Origin: Oscillospiraceae bacterium | GTDB taxonomy: Bacteria > Bacillota > Clostridia > Oscillospirales > Oscillospiraceae | Reading direction: 5' to 3' | DNA: 64,000 nucleotides | NCBI GenBank assembly: GCA_017506735.1 | Contig: JAFVMW010000073.1 | Span: 20,030-84,029 of the forward strand | Part shown: positions 33,184 through 41,333 of the stretch, in pieces | How positions within the stretch are numbered: position 1 is the first letter of the stretch | Layout of the letters: each line of letters starts with the position of its first letter | Translations under genes and position numbers: made by a program | The notes under the pieces: generated by a model | Databases searched by the model: none | Seen by the model: only the letters and a program-made list of their open reading frames with translations | Told to the model about the DNA's origin: nothing

Positions 33184-34086
33184 ATGACCCTTGGAACCAT
33201 GATTTCTGCTTACCGGAAGTCCCTGGGACTGACCCAGGAGGGCCTTGCCCAGCGGCTGGACGTGACCAATCAGGCAGTGAGCAAATGGGAGTCGGACCAG
33301 TGCTGTCCGGACATTTCCCTGCTGCCGAGAATCGCCGATCTCTTCGGCATCACCCTGGATCAGCTCTTCGGCAGAACGCCCCCGGTCACTGCCCTGGTGG
33401 GAACCGAAGAACCGGAGCCCAGCTCTGAGCCTGATCCCATCCCGGAGCCGGAGCCCCGGGAGCGGCCCCACAGAAAATCCCTGTTTGAGCAGCTGTTCCA
33501 CACCACCATGGAGGCAGTGCAGAAGGCCGCCGACCAGGCCATCCAGGAGGTGGAGCAGTTCAGCAGCGGCTTCGACCCGGAGGGCGGAAAGGAAATGCCC
33601 CTGCCTCCCGCGGTGCAGCCGGACTGGGAGGATGATGACACCCTCCGTGTGGTGCTGTTCCGGGGCAAGCGGCTGGTAGCCGCCCATCCTGCCCGGCGGA
33701 AGATCACCTTCTGCTACGAGGGCACTGCGCCCATCAACATCCACAGCGAATGCAATCTGTCCTGCGAGTGCGTCAGCGGCAACGCCACCGCCCGTGGAAA
33801 TCTGAGCTGCGACAGCGTCGGCGGCAGCGCCGCGGCCGGCGGTGATCTGTCCTGCGACAGCGTGGGCGGCAGCGTGGCAGCCGGAGGCGATGTGTCCTGC
33901 GACAGCGTCGGCGGCAGCGTGTCTGCGGAGGGCGATGTGAGCTGCGACACCGTCCAGGGCGATGTCCAGGCCGGAGGCGATGTGAGCTGCGAGGATGTGC
34001 GCGGCAACGTGACCGCCGGAGGCGATGTGGACTGCGGCGATGTGTCCGGCGCCGTCCGGGCAGGCGGCAATGTGAATATCGGTTAA
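33184..34086 (+). CDS. XRE-family HTH protein fused to a 15-residue cysteine-ladder beta-solenoid
   Basis: Residues 1-64 are a standard XRE/Cro HTH (MISAYRKSLGLTQEGLAQRL, then NQAVSKWESDQCCPDISLL). A Pro/Glu-rich linker (about 70-95) and a helical segment follow (FEQLFHTTMEAVQKAADQAI). Residues 190-300 hold about seven tandem 15-residue units of pattern G-D-V-S-C-D-S-V-G-G-S-V-A-A-G. A Cys recurs at 194, 209, 224, 239, 254, 269 and 284, so in a solenoid the cysteines would stack in a ladder. There is no signal peptide or membrane segment, so the ladder should be cytosolic. The fold resembles DUF4097/bactofilin-type solenoids. Function is not known; a sensor for metal, redox or a surface is plausible. 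GAGGGAGG precedes the ATG. Confidence 0.83.
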   Translation: MTLGTMISAYRKSLGLTQEGLAQRLDVTNQAVSKWESDQCCPDISLLPRIADLFGITLDQLFGRTPPVTALVGTEEPEPSSEPDPIPEPEPRERPHRKSLFEQLFHTTMEAVQKAADQAIQEVEQFSSGFDPEGGKEMPLPPAVQPDWEDDDTLRVVLFRGKRLVAAHPARRKITFCYEGTAPINIHSECNLSCECVSGNATARGNLSCDSVGGSAAAGGDLSCDSVGGSVAAGGDVSCDSVGGSVSAEGDVSCDTVQGDVQAGGDVSCEDVRGNVTAGGDVDCGDVSGAVRAGGNVNIG

Positions 34087-34094
34087 TCACGCAG

Positions 34095-34124
34095 CAGGGA
34101 CACCCGGCAACGGGTGTCCCTGTT
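34095..34124 (+). terminator. Terminator after HTH-solenoid gene
   Basis: CAGGGACACCCG, loop GCAA, CGGGTGTCCCTG, then TT. The stem is strong; the U-tract is short. Confidence 0.75.
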
Positions 34125-34148
34125 CAGCGTGTCAAAAAAGTCCCTTTC

Positions 34149-34208
34149 GTAGGGGCGACCAATGGTCGCCCCTACGGTATCATCGAAACACCCCTACAAA
34201 CTCCAATT
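34149..34208. repeat. Family A repeat, short class with flank
   Basis: Core GTAGGGGCGACC...GGTCGCCCCTAC (34149-34175, 27 bp) is followed by GGTATCATCGAAACACCCCT and ACAAACTCCAATTT, the same flank as at 8046. Confidence 0.82.
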
Positions 34209-34291
34209 TCTCCACACCTTTGCACAAGGCTGTGGAGAAATATTTTTCTCTTCTTCATTCTGTCGCATGGTACATTTTTTGGGCGGAATGG

Positions 34292-34319
34292 TTGCATCTG
34301 CAACGAAATGTGGTATAAT
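34292..34319 (+). promoter_or_regulatory. Promoter for MATE exporter
   Basis: TTGCAT (34292-34297), 16 bp and TATAAT (34314-34319), 31 bases before the ATG. Confidence 0.78.
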
Positions 34320-34350
34320 ATGTTTATCACGAAAGAAAAGAGGATGTTTT

Positions 34351-35730
34351 ATGGCAGACAAGCAAACCGCTCAGCTTCAGCGCAAGCAGATGATGCTCAC
34401 GGAACCCATCCACCAGATCATTCCCAAGATGGCCATTCCCACCATTGTGGCCTTCCTCATCAACTCCATTTACTCCCTGGCTGACACCTATTTCGTCAGC
34501 TCCCTGGGCACCAACGCCACCGCGGCAGTGAGCGTCAACGCCTCCCTGGATCAGCTGATTATGATGGCAGGCTCCATGCTGGCCATGGGTGCCAACAGCT
34601 ACATCGCCCGGCTTCTGGGCCAGAACAAGGACAAAAAAGCCAGCCAGGTGCTGTCCACCGCCTTCTTCCTGGCGGCAGGTCTGGGCACCCTGCTGATGGT
34701 ATTCGGCAACCTGTTCATGGTGCCCATGGTCCGGCTCCTGGGCGCAACCCCCACCTGTGAGCAGTATTCCATCGACTACGCCACCTACGTCCTCTTTGCC
34801 GCCCCCTTCATGGCCTCCAACTTCGTTATGAACCAGTGCCTGCGCTCCGAGGGCAGCGCCACCCTGTCCATGGTGGGCATGGGCTTCGGCGGTATTCTGA
34901 ACTGCATTCTGGACCCCATCTTCATCTTCGGCCTTGACATGGGCGTGGCCGGTGCTTCCCTTGCCACCGCCATTTCCAAGGTGGTCAGCTTCGCCATTCT
35001 GATCTTCCCCTACATCACCAGGCGGAGTATGCTCCATCTGTCCATCCGGAATTTCAAGCCCGAGCGCACCACCATGTACGAGATCATCTCCGTAGGCTCC
35101 TCCTCCATGTTCCGCAGCGGTCTGGCTGTGGTGGCTGCCATTATGCTCAACAAGCTGGCAGGCAATATCTCCGACTCCGTGCTGGCTGGCATCGGCGTGT
35201 GTACCAAGGTGATGATGTTCCCCTTCAGCATCATCCTGGGCTTCGGCAACGGCTTCCAGCCTGTGGCCGGCTTCAACTGGGGCGCAAAGCGGTATGACCG
35301 TGTCCGGGAGAGCTATCGGTTCTCCTCCAAGGTGGCCTTCATCGGCTCCCTGGTCATGGCAGCACTGGTGCTGGTGTTCGCCGAACCCATCATCGTCCTC
35401 TTCGCCGGTACGGACCCGGAGATGACCAAAATCGGCGCTTTCGCCATGCGGACCCAGGCCATCGCCCTGCCCATCCACGCCTGGGTTGCCATCGTGAACA
35501 TGATGTGCGCCGGTCTGGGCAACGCAAAGGGTGCCCTGGCACTGTCCACCGCCCGGCAGGGAAGCTGCTTCATTCCCATCCTGTATCCCATGGCATGGAT
35601 TTTCGGTGCCTGGGGCGTGGCCTCTGTCCAGGCTGTTGCTGATGTGCTGACTCTGGTTCTGGCCCTGCCCATTATGCTGCGCACTATGAAGCAGCTGGAC
35701 CAGGCAGAAAAAGCCCTGGCCCAGCAGTAA
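34351..35730 (+). CDS. MATE-family multidrug efflux transporter
   Basis: MATE proteins export cationic drugs and metabolites in exchange for Na+ or H+. The 459-residue protein shows 12 hydrophobic segments in two halves. The first half opens IPKMAIPTIVAFLINSIYSLADTYFV, a typical MATE helix 1, with the conserved MGANSYIARLLGQNK after helix 2. The second half begins near residue 245 (FRSGLAVVAAIMLN) and contains GFGNGFQPVAGFNWGA. Substrate cannot be assigned. The ATG at 34351 has AGAGGA upstream; earlier in-frame Met codons lie before the promoter. The gene ends at a bidirectional terminator. Confidence 0.92.
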   Translation: MADKQTAQLQRKQMMLTEPIHQIIPKMAIPTIVAFLINSIYSLADTYFVSSLGTNATAAVSVNASLDQLIMMAGSMLAMGANSYIARLLGQNKDKKASQVLSTAFFLAAGLGTLLMVFGNLFMVPMVRLLGATPTCEQYSIDYATYVLFAAPFMASNFVMNQCLRSEGSATLSMVGMGFGGILNCILDPIFIFGLDMGVAGASLATAISKVVSFAILIFPYITRRSMLHLSIRNFKPERTTMYEIISVGSSSMFRSGLAVVAAIMLNKLAGNISDSVLAGIGVCTKVMMFPFSIILGFGNGFQPVAGFNWGAKRYDRVRESYRFSSKVAFIGSLVMAALVLVFAEPIIVLFAGTDPEMTKIGAFAMRTQAIALPIHAWVAIVNMMCAGLGNAKGALALSTARQGSCFIPILYPMAWIFGAWGVASVQAVADVLTLVLALPIMLRTMKQLDQAEKALAQQ

Positions 35731-35760
35731 TCGTCCTCTGGCCTTGCCATGAAATACTGA

Positions 35761-35793
35761 AAAACCGACATGACCTGCTGTCATGTCGGTTTT
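35761..35793. terminator. Bidirectional terminator, MATE/RelA-like genes
   Basis: AAAACCGACATGAC (35761-35774) pairs perfectly with GTCATGTCGGTTTT (35780-35793). A-tract and T-tract are built into the stem, allowing action on both convergent transcripts. Confidence 0.9.
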
Positions 35794-35811
35794 CGCATTG
35801 CAATCGCAAAA

Positions 35812-36585
35812 TCAAAAGTTATTATCCCGTTCCTGCTTCATCCGGCGGAAATAGGAACTCATTTCGTCTGCCAGTCCGGAAAGACGGTTCAGCAGCTTGG
35901 AATAGTCCCGGAGCATTTCATCGTCCTCCGCGTCCTTGTACACGATGTCGTGATCCACTTCGCCCCAGCCTTCCTCGAACAGGGTTCGGCCCTGGATTTC
36001 AATGTACTGGCCCTGATACTTGACGATATAATGGAGGGAGCGGTAGATGCCGTCGGAAATGATCTCCAGCTCCTTGCCGTCATAGATCCTGGTGTCGCCG
36101 TTGCGCTTGTAGGCTCTGGGACGTTCCGCCATGTAATAATGGCCGGGATCTTCATCAAAATCCGCAAGCCGGTCCCGGATATACAGCGCAGGATCATTTT
36201 CAAAGCAGCCGGTCAGATACCGGTGGAAATGCTTCCAATCCTCCCGGTAAAGGAAAAATACACGGATGCCGATCAGATCGGTCACAAATTTATGGAAGTT
36301 CGTGTGATCCAGCCGGGCGAATTTCTCCGGACTTTCCTTTTTCTTCCGGATCACCTTTTCCAGAAGCTGCATCACGCCCTTGGTACGGTAGCGGTAGGAA
36401 TGGATACCGGCCTTTTCGATATCGTACAGGTATTCATCGATAAAGGATTTGCCGATCTCCCGAAGAGAACGTTCCATGCCGCAGTATTCCTCTTCGATCC
36501 GCGTAAGCTCCTCCCAGGTAATATTCGCTGCGATCAGGTCGTCTTCACATAGCTTATACTCTGCAAAGAATGTGTTCTTATCCAT
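35812..36585 (-). CDS. RelA/SpoT-domain protein (small alarmone synthetase-like)
   Basis: The 257 residues contain only a RelA/SpoT nucleotidyltransferase core without HD, TGS or ACT domains, as in small alarmone synthetases that make (p)ppGpp. Visible motifs are YRYRTKGVMQLLEKVIRKKK (KS-x-SI-type start), FVTDLIGIRVFFLY (DLIGIR), GIYRSLHYIVKY (YxSLH) and EIQGRTLFEEGWGEVDHD (ExQxRT, WxExxH). A longer than usual stretch separates the second and third motifs. Catalysis is likely but the exact product is unknown. It lies 36 bases beyond xpt on the same strand, so it may be cotranscribed with purine salvage, which alarmones inhibit. The ribosome site (GGGGTG) is weak. Confidence 0.82.
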   Translation of the reverse strand: MDKNTFFAEYKLCEDDLIAANITWEELTRIEEEYCGMERSLREIGKSFIDEYLYDIEKAGIHSYRYRTKGVMQLLEKVIRKKKESPEKFARLDHTNFHKFVTDLIGIRVFFLYREDWKHFHRYLTGCFENDPALYIRDRLADFDEDPGHYYMAERPRAYKRNGDTRIYDGKELEIISDGIYRSLHYIVKYQGQYIEIQGRTLFEEGWGEVDHDIVYKDAEDDEMLRDYSKLLNRLSGLADEMSSYFRRMKQERDNNF

Positions 36586-36621
36586 ACTGTCACCCCAGGA
36601 ATGGTTGTTTTGGAAATGGGA

Positions 36622-37209
36622 TCAGCGATTCTGCTCCCGGAAGGTAATGGTGCCCTTTTCGGCATCCATGGCATCCACGATTGCCAGGGATTCCACATGG
36701 TAGCCCAGATTGCGGATCACCCGGCCGCCAATCTGGAAGCCCTTCTCAATGACGATGCCGCAGCCCTCTACGATGGCACCGGCGGACTCAGCAATGGAGA
36801 TCAGACCCTGCAGGGCGCAGCCGTTTGCCAGGAAATCGTCGATGATCAGAACGTGTTCCCCTTCATGCAGGAACTTCTTGGACACGATGACCTGATTCTT
36901 ATTCTTGTGGGTAAAGGATTCCACTTCAGCAACGAACATATCACCGTCGATGTTGATGGACTTGGACTTCTTGGCAAAGACCATGGGAACGCCGAATTCC
37001 CTGGCCACAAAAGCGGCAATGCCGATACCGGAGGCTTCAATGGTCATGACCTTGGTAATGGTCTTGTGTCCAAACCGGCGCTTGAACTCCCGGCCGATTT
37101 CTTCCATCAGCCCGATGTCCATCTGATGGTTCAGAAAGCTGTCCACCTTCAGAACATTGCCGGGCTTAACGATACCGTCTTTTACGATTCTCTCTTCTAA
37201 AAAATTCAT
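36622..37209 (-). CDS. xpt: Xanthine phosphoribosyltransferase
   Basis: Xpt converts xanthine and PRPP to XMP in purine salvage. The 195-residue protein matches the Bacillus form: N-terminal MNFLEERIVKDGIVKPGNVL, LNHQMDI, and the PRPP-binding motif VLIIDDFLANGCALQGL. The start at 37209 is chosen for its canonical N terminus and AAGGAGAA site. It lies downstream of a purine permease on the same strand, but a terminator between them and a candidate own promoter suggest a separate transcript. No guanine/xanthine riboswitch is visible upstream. Confidence 0.94.
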   Translation of the reverse strand: MNFLEERIVKDGIVKPGNVLKVDSFLNHQMDIGLMEEIGREFKRRFGHKTITKVMTIEASGIGIAAFVAREFGVPMVFAKKSKSINIDGDMFVAEVESFTHKNKNQVIVSKKFLHEGEHVLIIDDFLANGCALQGLISIAESAGAIVEGCGIVIEKGFQIGGRVIRNLGYHVESLAIVDAMDAEKGTITFREQNR

Positions 37210-37253
37210 ATTTATTCTCCTTATGTGGATTATCTCAGGATACCAACAGGTAT

Positions 37254-37282
37254 ATGTTAGCATAGCAGGAAAGAAAAGTAAA
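37254..37282 (-). promoter_or_regulatory. Candidate promoter for xpt
   Basis: On the minus strand TTTACT (37282-37277), 17 bp and TAACAT (37259-37254). Modest match; position fits a 45-base leader. Confidence 0.5.
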
Positions 37283-37362
37283 TCCGGGAAACGGCCTGAG
37301 AACGTTCCAAGAAAAAACAGATAGGACCTTTCTTTGCTTTCCATTTTCTTGCTTGAAAGAAA

Positions 37363-37393
37363 GGACGACGACAGGCTTTACCCGTCATCGTCC
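37363..37393 (-). terminator. Terminator after NCS2 permease gene
   Basis: On the minus strand GGACGATGACGGG, loop TAAAG, CCTGTCGTCGTCC, then TTTCTTTC. One wobble pair in a 13-bp stem. Confidence 0.87.
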
Positions 37394-37417
37394 TTGTTTA
37401 TGGAAGATGGATATCAA

Positions 37418-38743
37418 TTATGCCTCGCTGTCCCTGGGCATGATCAGATTCATGATGATCGCCGCAAGGAAAACGACAGCCACGCAGTTCTCAGCAAAAA
37501 TGGTGCGAACCAGGGTGGGGAAAATGTTGAACATATCCGGAACCTGGGTAAAGCCCAGGCCAATGCTCAGGGACAGAGCCGCAATGGTGATATTGCGCTG
37601 GGTAAAGCCGCAGGAGCCGATCATCTGCAGGCCGGAAATCACGATGTTGCCGAACATCATAATGGTGCAGCCACCCAGAACCGCTTCCGGCAGCGTTGCC
37701 AGAACCGCGCCGAAGGCAGGGAAAATGCCGGCCAGCAGGAGGATAGCGGCACCGGTCGCAATGGTGAAGCGGTTGACGACCTTGGTCATGGCAAGCAGTC
37801 CAACGTTCTGGCTGAAGGAAGTAATGGGCATACAGCCAAAGCAGGCGGACAGAGAGCTGATAATACCGTCACAGGCCAGGCTGCCGGAGATCTCCTTGTC
37901 CGTTGCTTCCCGGCCCAGAACCGTATTGGTCATGGCGGAGGTATCGCCAATGGTTTCGGTTGCGGAGACAAGGAAAATCATAACAACAGACACGATGGCG
38001 TTGATGTTGAACACAGGCTTATAGGGCATGATCCGGGGCAGGGAAATCAGCGCAACCCCCTCCAGAGAGGACAGGTCCACCTTGCCCATAAACAGGGCAA
38101 CGATATAGCCCACCACCAGGCCGAACAGAACGGACAGCTGCTTCAGATGGCCCTTTGCAAAGACATTGAACAGAATGCAGGCCACCAGGGTGACGGTGCC
38201 CAGAATCCAGTTCTGCGCGCTGCCAAAGTCAGCGGCGCCCACACCGCCGGCAAAGGAGTTCGCGCCCACACTCAGCAGGCTGAAACCGATGGCCGTTACC
38301 ACGCAGGCAGAAACGATGGGAGTAATGATGCCGCGCCAGTATTTGGCGAACAGGCCCAGCAGACCTTCGATGATGCCGCCCACAATGACAGCACCGATGA
38401 CTGCCTCATAGCCCCACTGGGGGCCCACATAGCAGAACACGGAAACAAAGGTAAAGCTGATACCCATGACGATGGGCAGCTTCGCGCCCAGCTTCCAGAC
38501 GGTGAACAGCTGAACCATCGTACCGATACCGGCCATGATCATGGCGGTCTGGATCAGGGATGCCATTTCCTGGGTACTCAGTCCGCAGGCACCGGTGACG
38601 ATCATAATGGGAGCGATGTTGGCAACAAACATTGCCAGAACGTGCTGAAGTCCAAAGGGAATGGATTTCAGCAGAGGGACCCTGCCATCCAGGGTATAAA
38701 TGTTATCCATGGATGCAGCGGTCTGATTTGTTGTTTTAGACAT
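37418..38743 (-). CDS. NCS2 family xanthine/uracil/urate permease
   Basis: Nucleobase:cation symporter-2 proteins import purines or uracil with H+ or Na+. The 441-residue membrane protein has about 14 hydrophobic segments. It carries the family signature SFSQNVGLLAMTKVVNR, the ETIGDTSAM motif of helix 8 and GFGLQ-like start GLQHVLAMFVANIAPIMI. Motif forms agree better with xanthine/urate permeases (PbuX, UacT) than with uracil permeases, and the neighbours xpt and the xanthine dehydrogenase genes support that. It has its own promoter and terminator. Confidence 0.9.
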   Translation of the reverse strand: MSKTTNQTAASMDNIYTLDGRVPLLKSIPFGLQHVLAMFVANIAPIMIVTGACGLSTQEMASLIQTAMIMAGIGTMVQLFTVWKLGAKLPIVMGISFTFVSVFCYVGPQWGYEAVIGAVIVGGIIEGLLGLFAKYWRGIITPIVSACVVTAIGFSLLSVGANSFAGGVGAADFGSAQNWILGTVTLVACILFNVFAKGHLKQLSVLFGLVVGYIVALFMGKVDLSSLEGVALISLPRIMPYKPVFNINAIVSVVMIFLVSATETIGDTSAMTNTVLGREATDKEISGSLACDGIISSLSACFGCMPITSFSQNVGLLAMTKVVNRFTIATGAAILLLAGIFPAFGAVLATLPEAVLGGCTIMMFGNIVISGLQMIGSCGFTQRNITIAALSLSIGLGFTQVPDMFNIFPTLVRTIFAENCVAVVFLAAIIMNLIMPRDSEA

Positions 38744-38778
38744 TCTTTTTTCCTCTTTTTCTGTTTATTAACAAAAAC

Positions 38779-38807
38779 AGTATATCGGAACCCTTTGTAA
38801 ATTGCAA
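38779..38807 (-). promoter_or_regulatory. Promoter for NCS2 permease
   Basis: On the minus strand TTGCAA (38807-38802), 17 bp and TATACT (38784-38779). It allows expression independent of the upstream selenium operon. Confidence 0.78.
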
Positions 38808-38821
38808 CAACATATTGACTA

Positions 38822-39475
38822 TCAGAACACAAAAAAAGTGCCGGAGCGGTCTGGGGAAGCGGCACCGCTGTTCCTTATGACCATGGCTGCGGCAGCACGC
38901 TGATCAGCGCTTCCGTCATGTCTTGGGCAAAGGGTAATGCCTGCGTGGGGATAGGCCGCCCTCAGAGGCTTCAGATACCCTTCCGTAACCAGCTTCTGTA
39001 TGTGCGCCGGTGTGATAACCGTATCGTCCTCAATGCCAAGGCACGCCTTTACCAGCTCCAGACGGTGGCAGACCTCCTTTGCTTTCTTCCCAAGGGCATT
39101 GAGGCCGCAGACCACAATGATTTCATCGGTGTTTTCCGGAATCACCGGTTCTGCGGCATTGGGATATTTCAGCGGCAGACGCTTTGATCCGTCAGCTTCC
39201 ACCAGCACCACATCGGCACAGGCACACACGGCATCAAAGGTTTCTTTGGACAGCGGCTTGATTTTTTCCCCCTCCGGAATGCCGGCCATGGCATAGCCTG
39301 TTTCCCGTAATACACCGATGATTGCATCGGCATCATCGGTCAGCAGGGTGTCCTTTTCAAGAAACATATGGGTGGTGGTGGTAATCAGAACGGTTTTCCC
39401 CTCGCTGTGGTACCGGGCAGCCAGCTTATGGATCAGTGTGGTCTTTCCGCCGGAGCCAACAACAGCAATGATCAT
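38822..39475 (-). CDS. yqeC: Selenium-dependent hydroxylase accessory protein YqeC
   Basis: YqeC is a putative ATPase found almost only with selenium-dependent molybdenum hydroxylases. The 217-residue product begins with a P-loop MIIAVVGSGGKTTLIHKLA and has TTTTHMFLE, a VEADGSKRLPLKYP motif (Mg/ATP region) and NALGKKAKEVCHR. The ATG at 39475 overlaps the yqeB stop (ATGA). It is the last gene of the Se/Mo accessory operon. Its biochemical step is not established. Confidence 0.9.
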   Translation of the reverse strand: MIIAVVGSGGKTTLIHKLAARYHSEGKTVLITTTTHMFLEKDTLLTDDADAIIGVLRETGYAMAGIPEGEKIKPLSKETFDAVCACADVVLVEADGSKRLPLKYPNAAEPVIPENTDEIIVVCGLNALGKKAKEVCHRLELVKACLGIEDDTVITPAHIQKLVTEGYLKPLRAAYPHAGITLCPRHDGSADQRAAAAMVIRNSGAASPDRSGTFFVF

Positions 39476-40287
39476 AGCCCCAGCGCTCCCTTCCTTTGCA
39501 GGATTGCTTCCAGAACGCCGCCAGCAATGCACCGGGCTTTGTCCGAAATGGTAAAGCAGTTGTTATACTCCTCTGCTCTGGGGTCAATATCCGCCATTTT
39601 GAAGCCCACATTCACCGGGTATCCGTCCCGGATCAGGCCCCGTAAGATGCCGTCCAGGGTGGCTTTCACAGGAACCGGGCCCTTATCCGTTTCCACAAAG
39701 GCAATGATCTCGCCTTTGGAAACCGTGTCGGTAATATGTCTTACATTGCGCAGGATTCCCTTTGCAGGACAGTGGATTACCCGTTCCTTGCCGAATCCGC
39801 CAATGATACCGGGGATGCCGGTATTGGCTGCGGCGCTGCCGCACCAGAGGACTCTGCCCAGGTTATGGCCTCGCTTGGTTTCCACCACGGCATCCACATC
39901 GGCTCCGGCGGTAAAGCCCGGGCCAAGGGCAACGGTAATGGGGGCCATATCCCGGTTAGTCCCCAGATTCTTCTTGGCAAGGATGGCATCCACCACCGCC
40001 AGAGGCTTCAGCCTGGCAATCGCTTCCCCCATAGGATCAACCAGTACCGCCAGCTTGCCCTCCCGGAGGAGCGCGTCCGCCTGCTCCAGCGTTTCCGCAA
40101 GATAGCAGGTCATATCCTCCACGGTCTGGGTTCCCTGGTAAACGGCTTCGCAAAACGCCACATTGCGGCGGATGGCGGAAGGCTTCGCCGTTTCCAGAAT
40201 CAGTACCGGAAAGCCGCTCTTTTTCAATTTGTAAATCGTACCGGTAGCCAGGTCACCACCGCCCCGGACAATGATCAATTCTTTCAT
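39472..40287 (-). CDS. yqeB: Selenium-dependent molybdenum cofactor maturation protein YqeB
   Basis: YqeB (EF2563 family) is a marker of the selenium-dependent molybdenum hydroxylase trait. The 271 residues begin with a Rossmann-like ELIIVRGGGDLATGTIYKLK, continue ILETAKPSAIRRNVAFCEAVYQG, and later VALGPGFTAGADVDAVVET and GVLEAIL. A glycine-rich dinucleotide-type loop is visible at the N terminus. A role in inserting or activating the labile Se ligand of the Mo cofactor is inferred from gene association only. It follows selD after three bases. Confidence 0.9.
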   Translation of the reverse strand: MKELIIVRGGGDLATGTIYKLKKSGFPVLILETAKPSAIRRNVAFCEAVYQGTQTVEDMTCYLAETLEQADALLREGKLAVLVDPMGEAIARLKPLAVVDAILAKKNLGTNRDMAPITVALGPGFTAGADVDAVVETKRGHNLGRVLWCGSAAANTGIPGIIGGFGKERVIHCPAKGILRNVRHITDTVSKGEIIAFVETDKGPVPVKATLDGILRGLIRDGYPVNVGFKMADIDPRAEEYNNCFTISDKARCIAGGVLEAILQRKGALGL

Positions 40288-40290
40288 AGC

Positions 40291-41328
40291 TTACTCCAAA
40301 ACAAGATCGGAATCCTCTTTTTCCGTTACATAGCCAATGATGGCCGCGTTGGGAATGGTCTGCTTCAGCTGGGCCAGGCAGGCTTCCGCTTCTGCTTCTG
40401 GGAGGGCGAACAGCAGTCCTCCGCTGGTCTGTGGGTCATAGAGAATGTCCTCCATGGCAAGAGAAATCCCCTTTCGGATCGACACACCGGCCTGGGCATA
40501 GTCCCGGTTCCGGTAAGCACCGGCAGGAACCAGGCCCATGGAAGCAAGCTCCAGAGCCTCCGGGTGATACGGTACCTTGTCCACCTGAATGTGAATGGTG
40601 CAGTTGCTGCCCTGGGCCATCTCATAGCTGTGCCCCATGAGGGCAAAACCGGTCACATCGGTGCAGCTGTGGACATCATACGCTACCATAATATCCCGTG
40701 CAGCCTTGTTCAGGGTAGCCATCTGGGCATAGATACGGTCCATGACTTCCTTTTCCACCATATCTGCCTTTGCGCCGGTGGTGATGATGCCGATGCCCAG
40801 GGGCTTGGTCAGAATCAGCACATCTCCGGGCTTTGCGTTGGAATTGGTAAGCACCCTCTGAGGATGCGCGAAGCCGGACACCGCCAGACCGTAGATAGGC
40901 TCCGCACCCTTGATGGTGTGGCCGCCGGTAATGATGGCACCGGCATCATAGGCAGCGTCATAGCCGCCCCGGAGGATCTCCCGGATGGTGCTGTCCTCCA
41001 TGCCCTCGGCGGCGCAGAGGATGTTTAATGCCAGCCTGGGCTCGCCGCCCATGGCATAGACATCGCTGAGGGCGTTGGTGGCCGCGATCTTACCGTATAG
41101 ATAGGGATCATCCACGATGGGTGGGAAAAAGTCGGTGGTCTGAATCAATGCGGTGTTTTCATCCAGAACATAGACGCTGGCATCGTCGCTTTTATCATAG
41201 CCCACGATCAGCTGGGGATCGGAATGGGCCTTGAACCCCTCCAGCATTTTCGCCAGAGTCCCGGCCCCCATTTTGGCACCGCAGCCGGCACAGGAGGCCA
41301 GCTTCGTTAATTTGACTTCTGTTTCCAT
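40291..41328 (-). CDS. selD: Selenide, water dikinase
   Basis: SelD makes selenophosphate from selenide and ATP. The 345-residue protein has the N-terminal active site CAGCGAKMGAGTL, with the Cys and Lys equivalent to E. coli Cys17 and Lys20; the intervening Cys19 position is Ala. ATP- and metal-binding segments are VGYDKSDDASVYVLDE, TTDFFPPIVDDPYLYGKIAA and ITGGHTIKGAEPIYG. It uses Cys, not selenocysteine, at the active site. Selenocysteine machinery (selA, selB, tRNA-Sec) was not found in the window, so here selenophosphate most likely serves the Mo hydroxylase. Confidence 0.96.
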   Translation of the reverse strand: METEVKLTKLASCAGCGAKMGAGTLAKMLEGFKAHSDPQLIVGYDKSDDASVYVLDENTALIQTTDFFPPIVDDPYLYGKIAATNALSDVYAMGGEPRLALNILCAAEGMEDSTIREILRGGYDAAYDAGAIITGGHTIKGAEPIYGLAVSGFAHPQRVLTNSNAKPGDVLILTKPLGIGIITTGAKADMVEKEVMDRIYAQMATLNKAARDIMVAYDVHSCTDVTGFALMGHSYEMAQGSNCTIHIQVDKVPYHPEALELASMGLVPAGAYRNRDYAQAGVSIRKGISLAMEDILYDPQTSGGLLFALPEAEAEACLAQLKQTIPNAAIIGYVTEKEDSDLVLE

Positions 41329-41333
41329 GGCAG

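Noticed and set aside
37210-37417. Possible purine riboswitch before xpt
   Set aside because: The conserved core (TATA-flanked three-way junction sequences) is not present; the leader has only about 45 bases after the candidate promoter. The NCS2 leader of about 35 bases is also too short.
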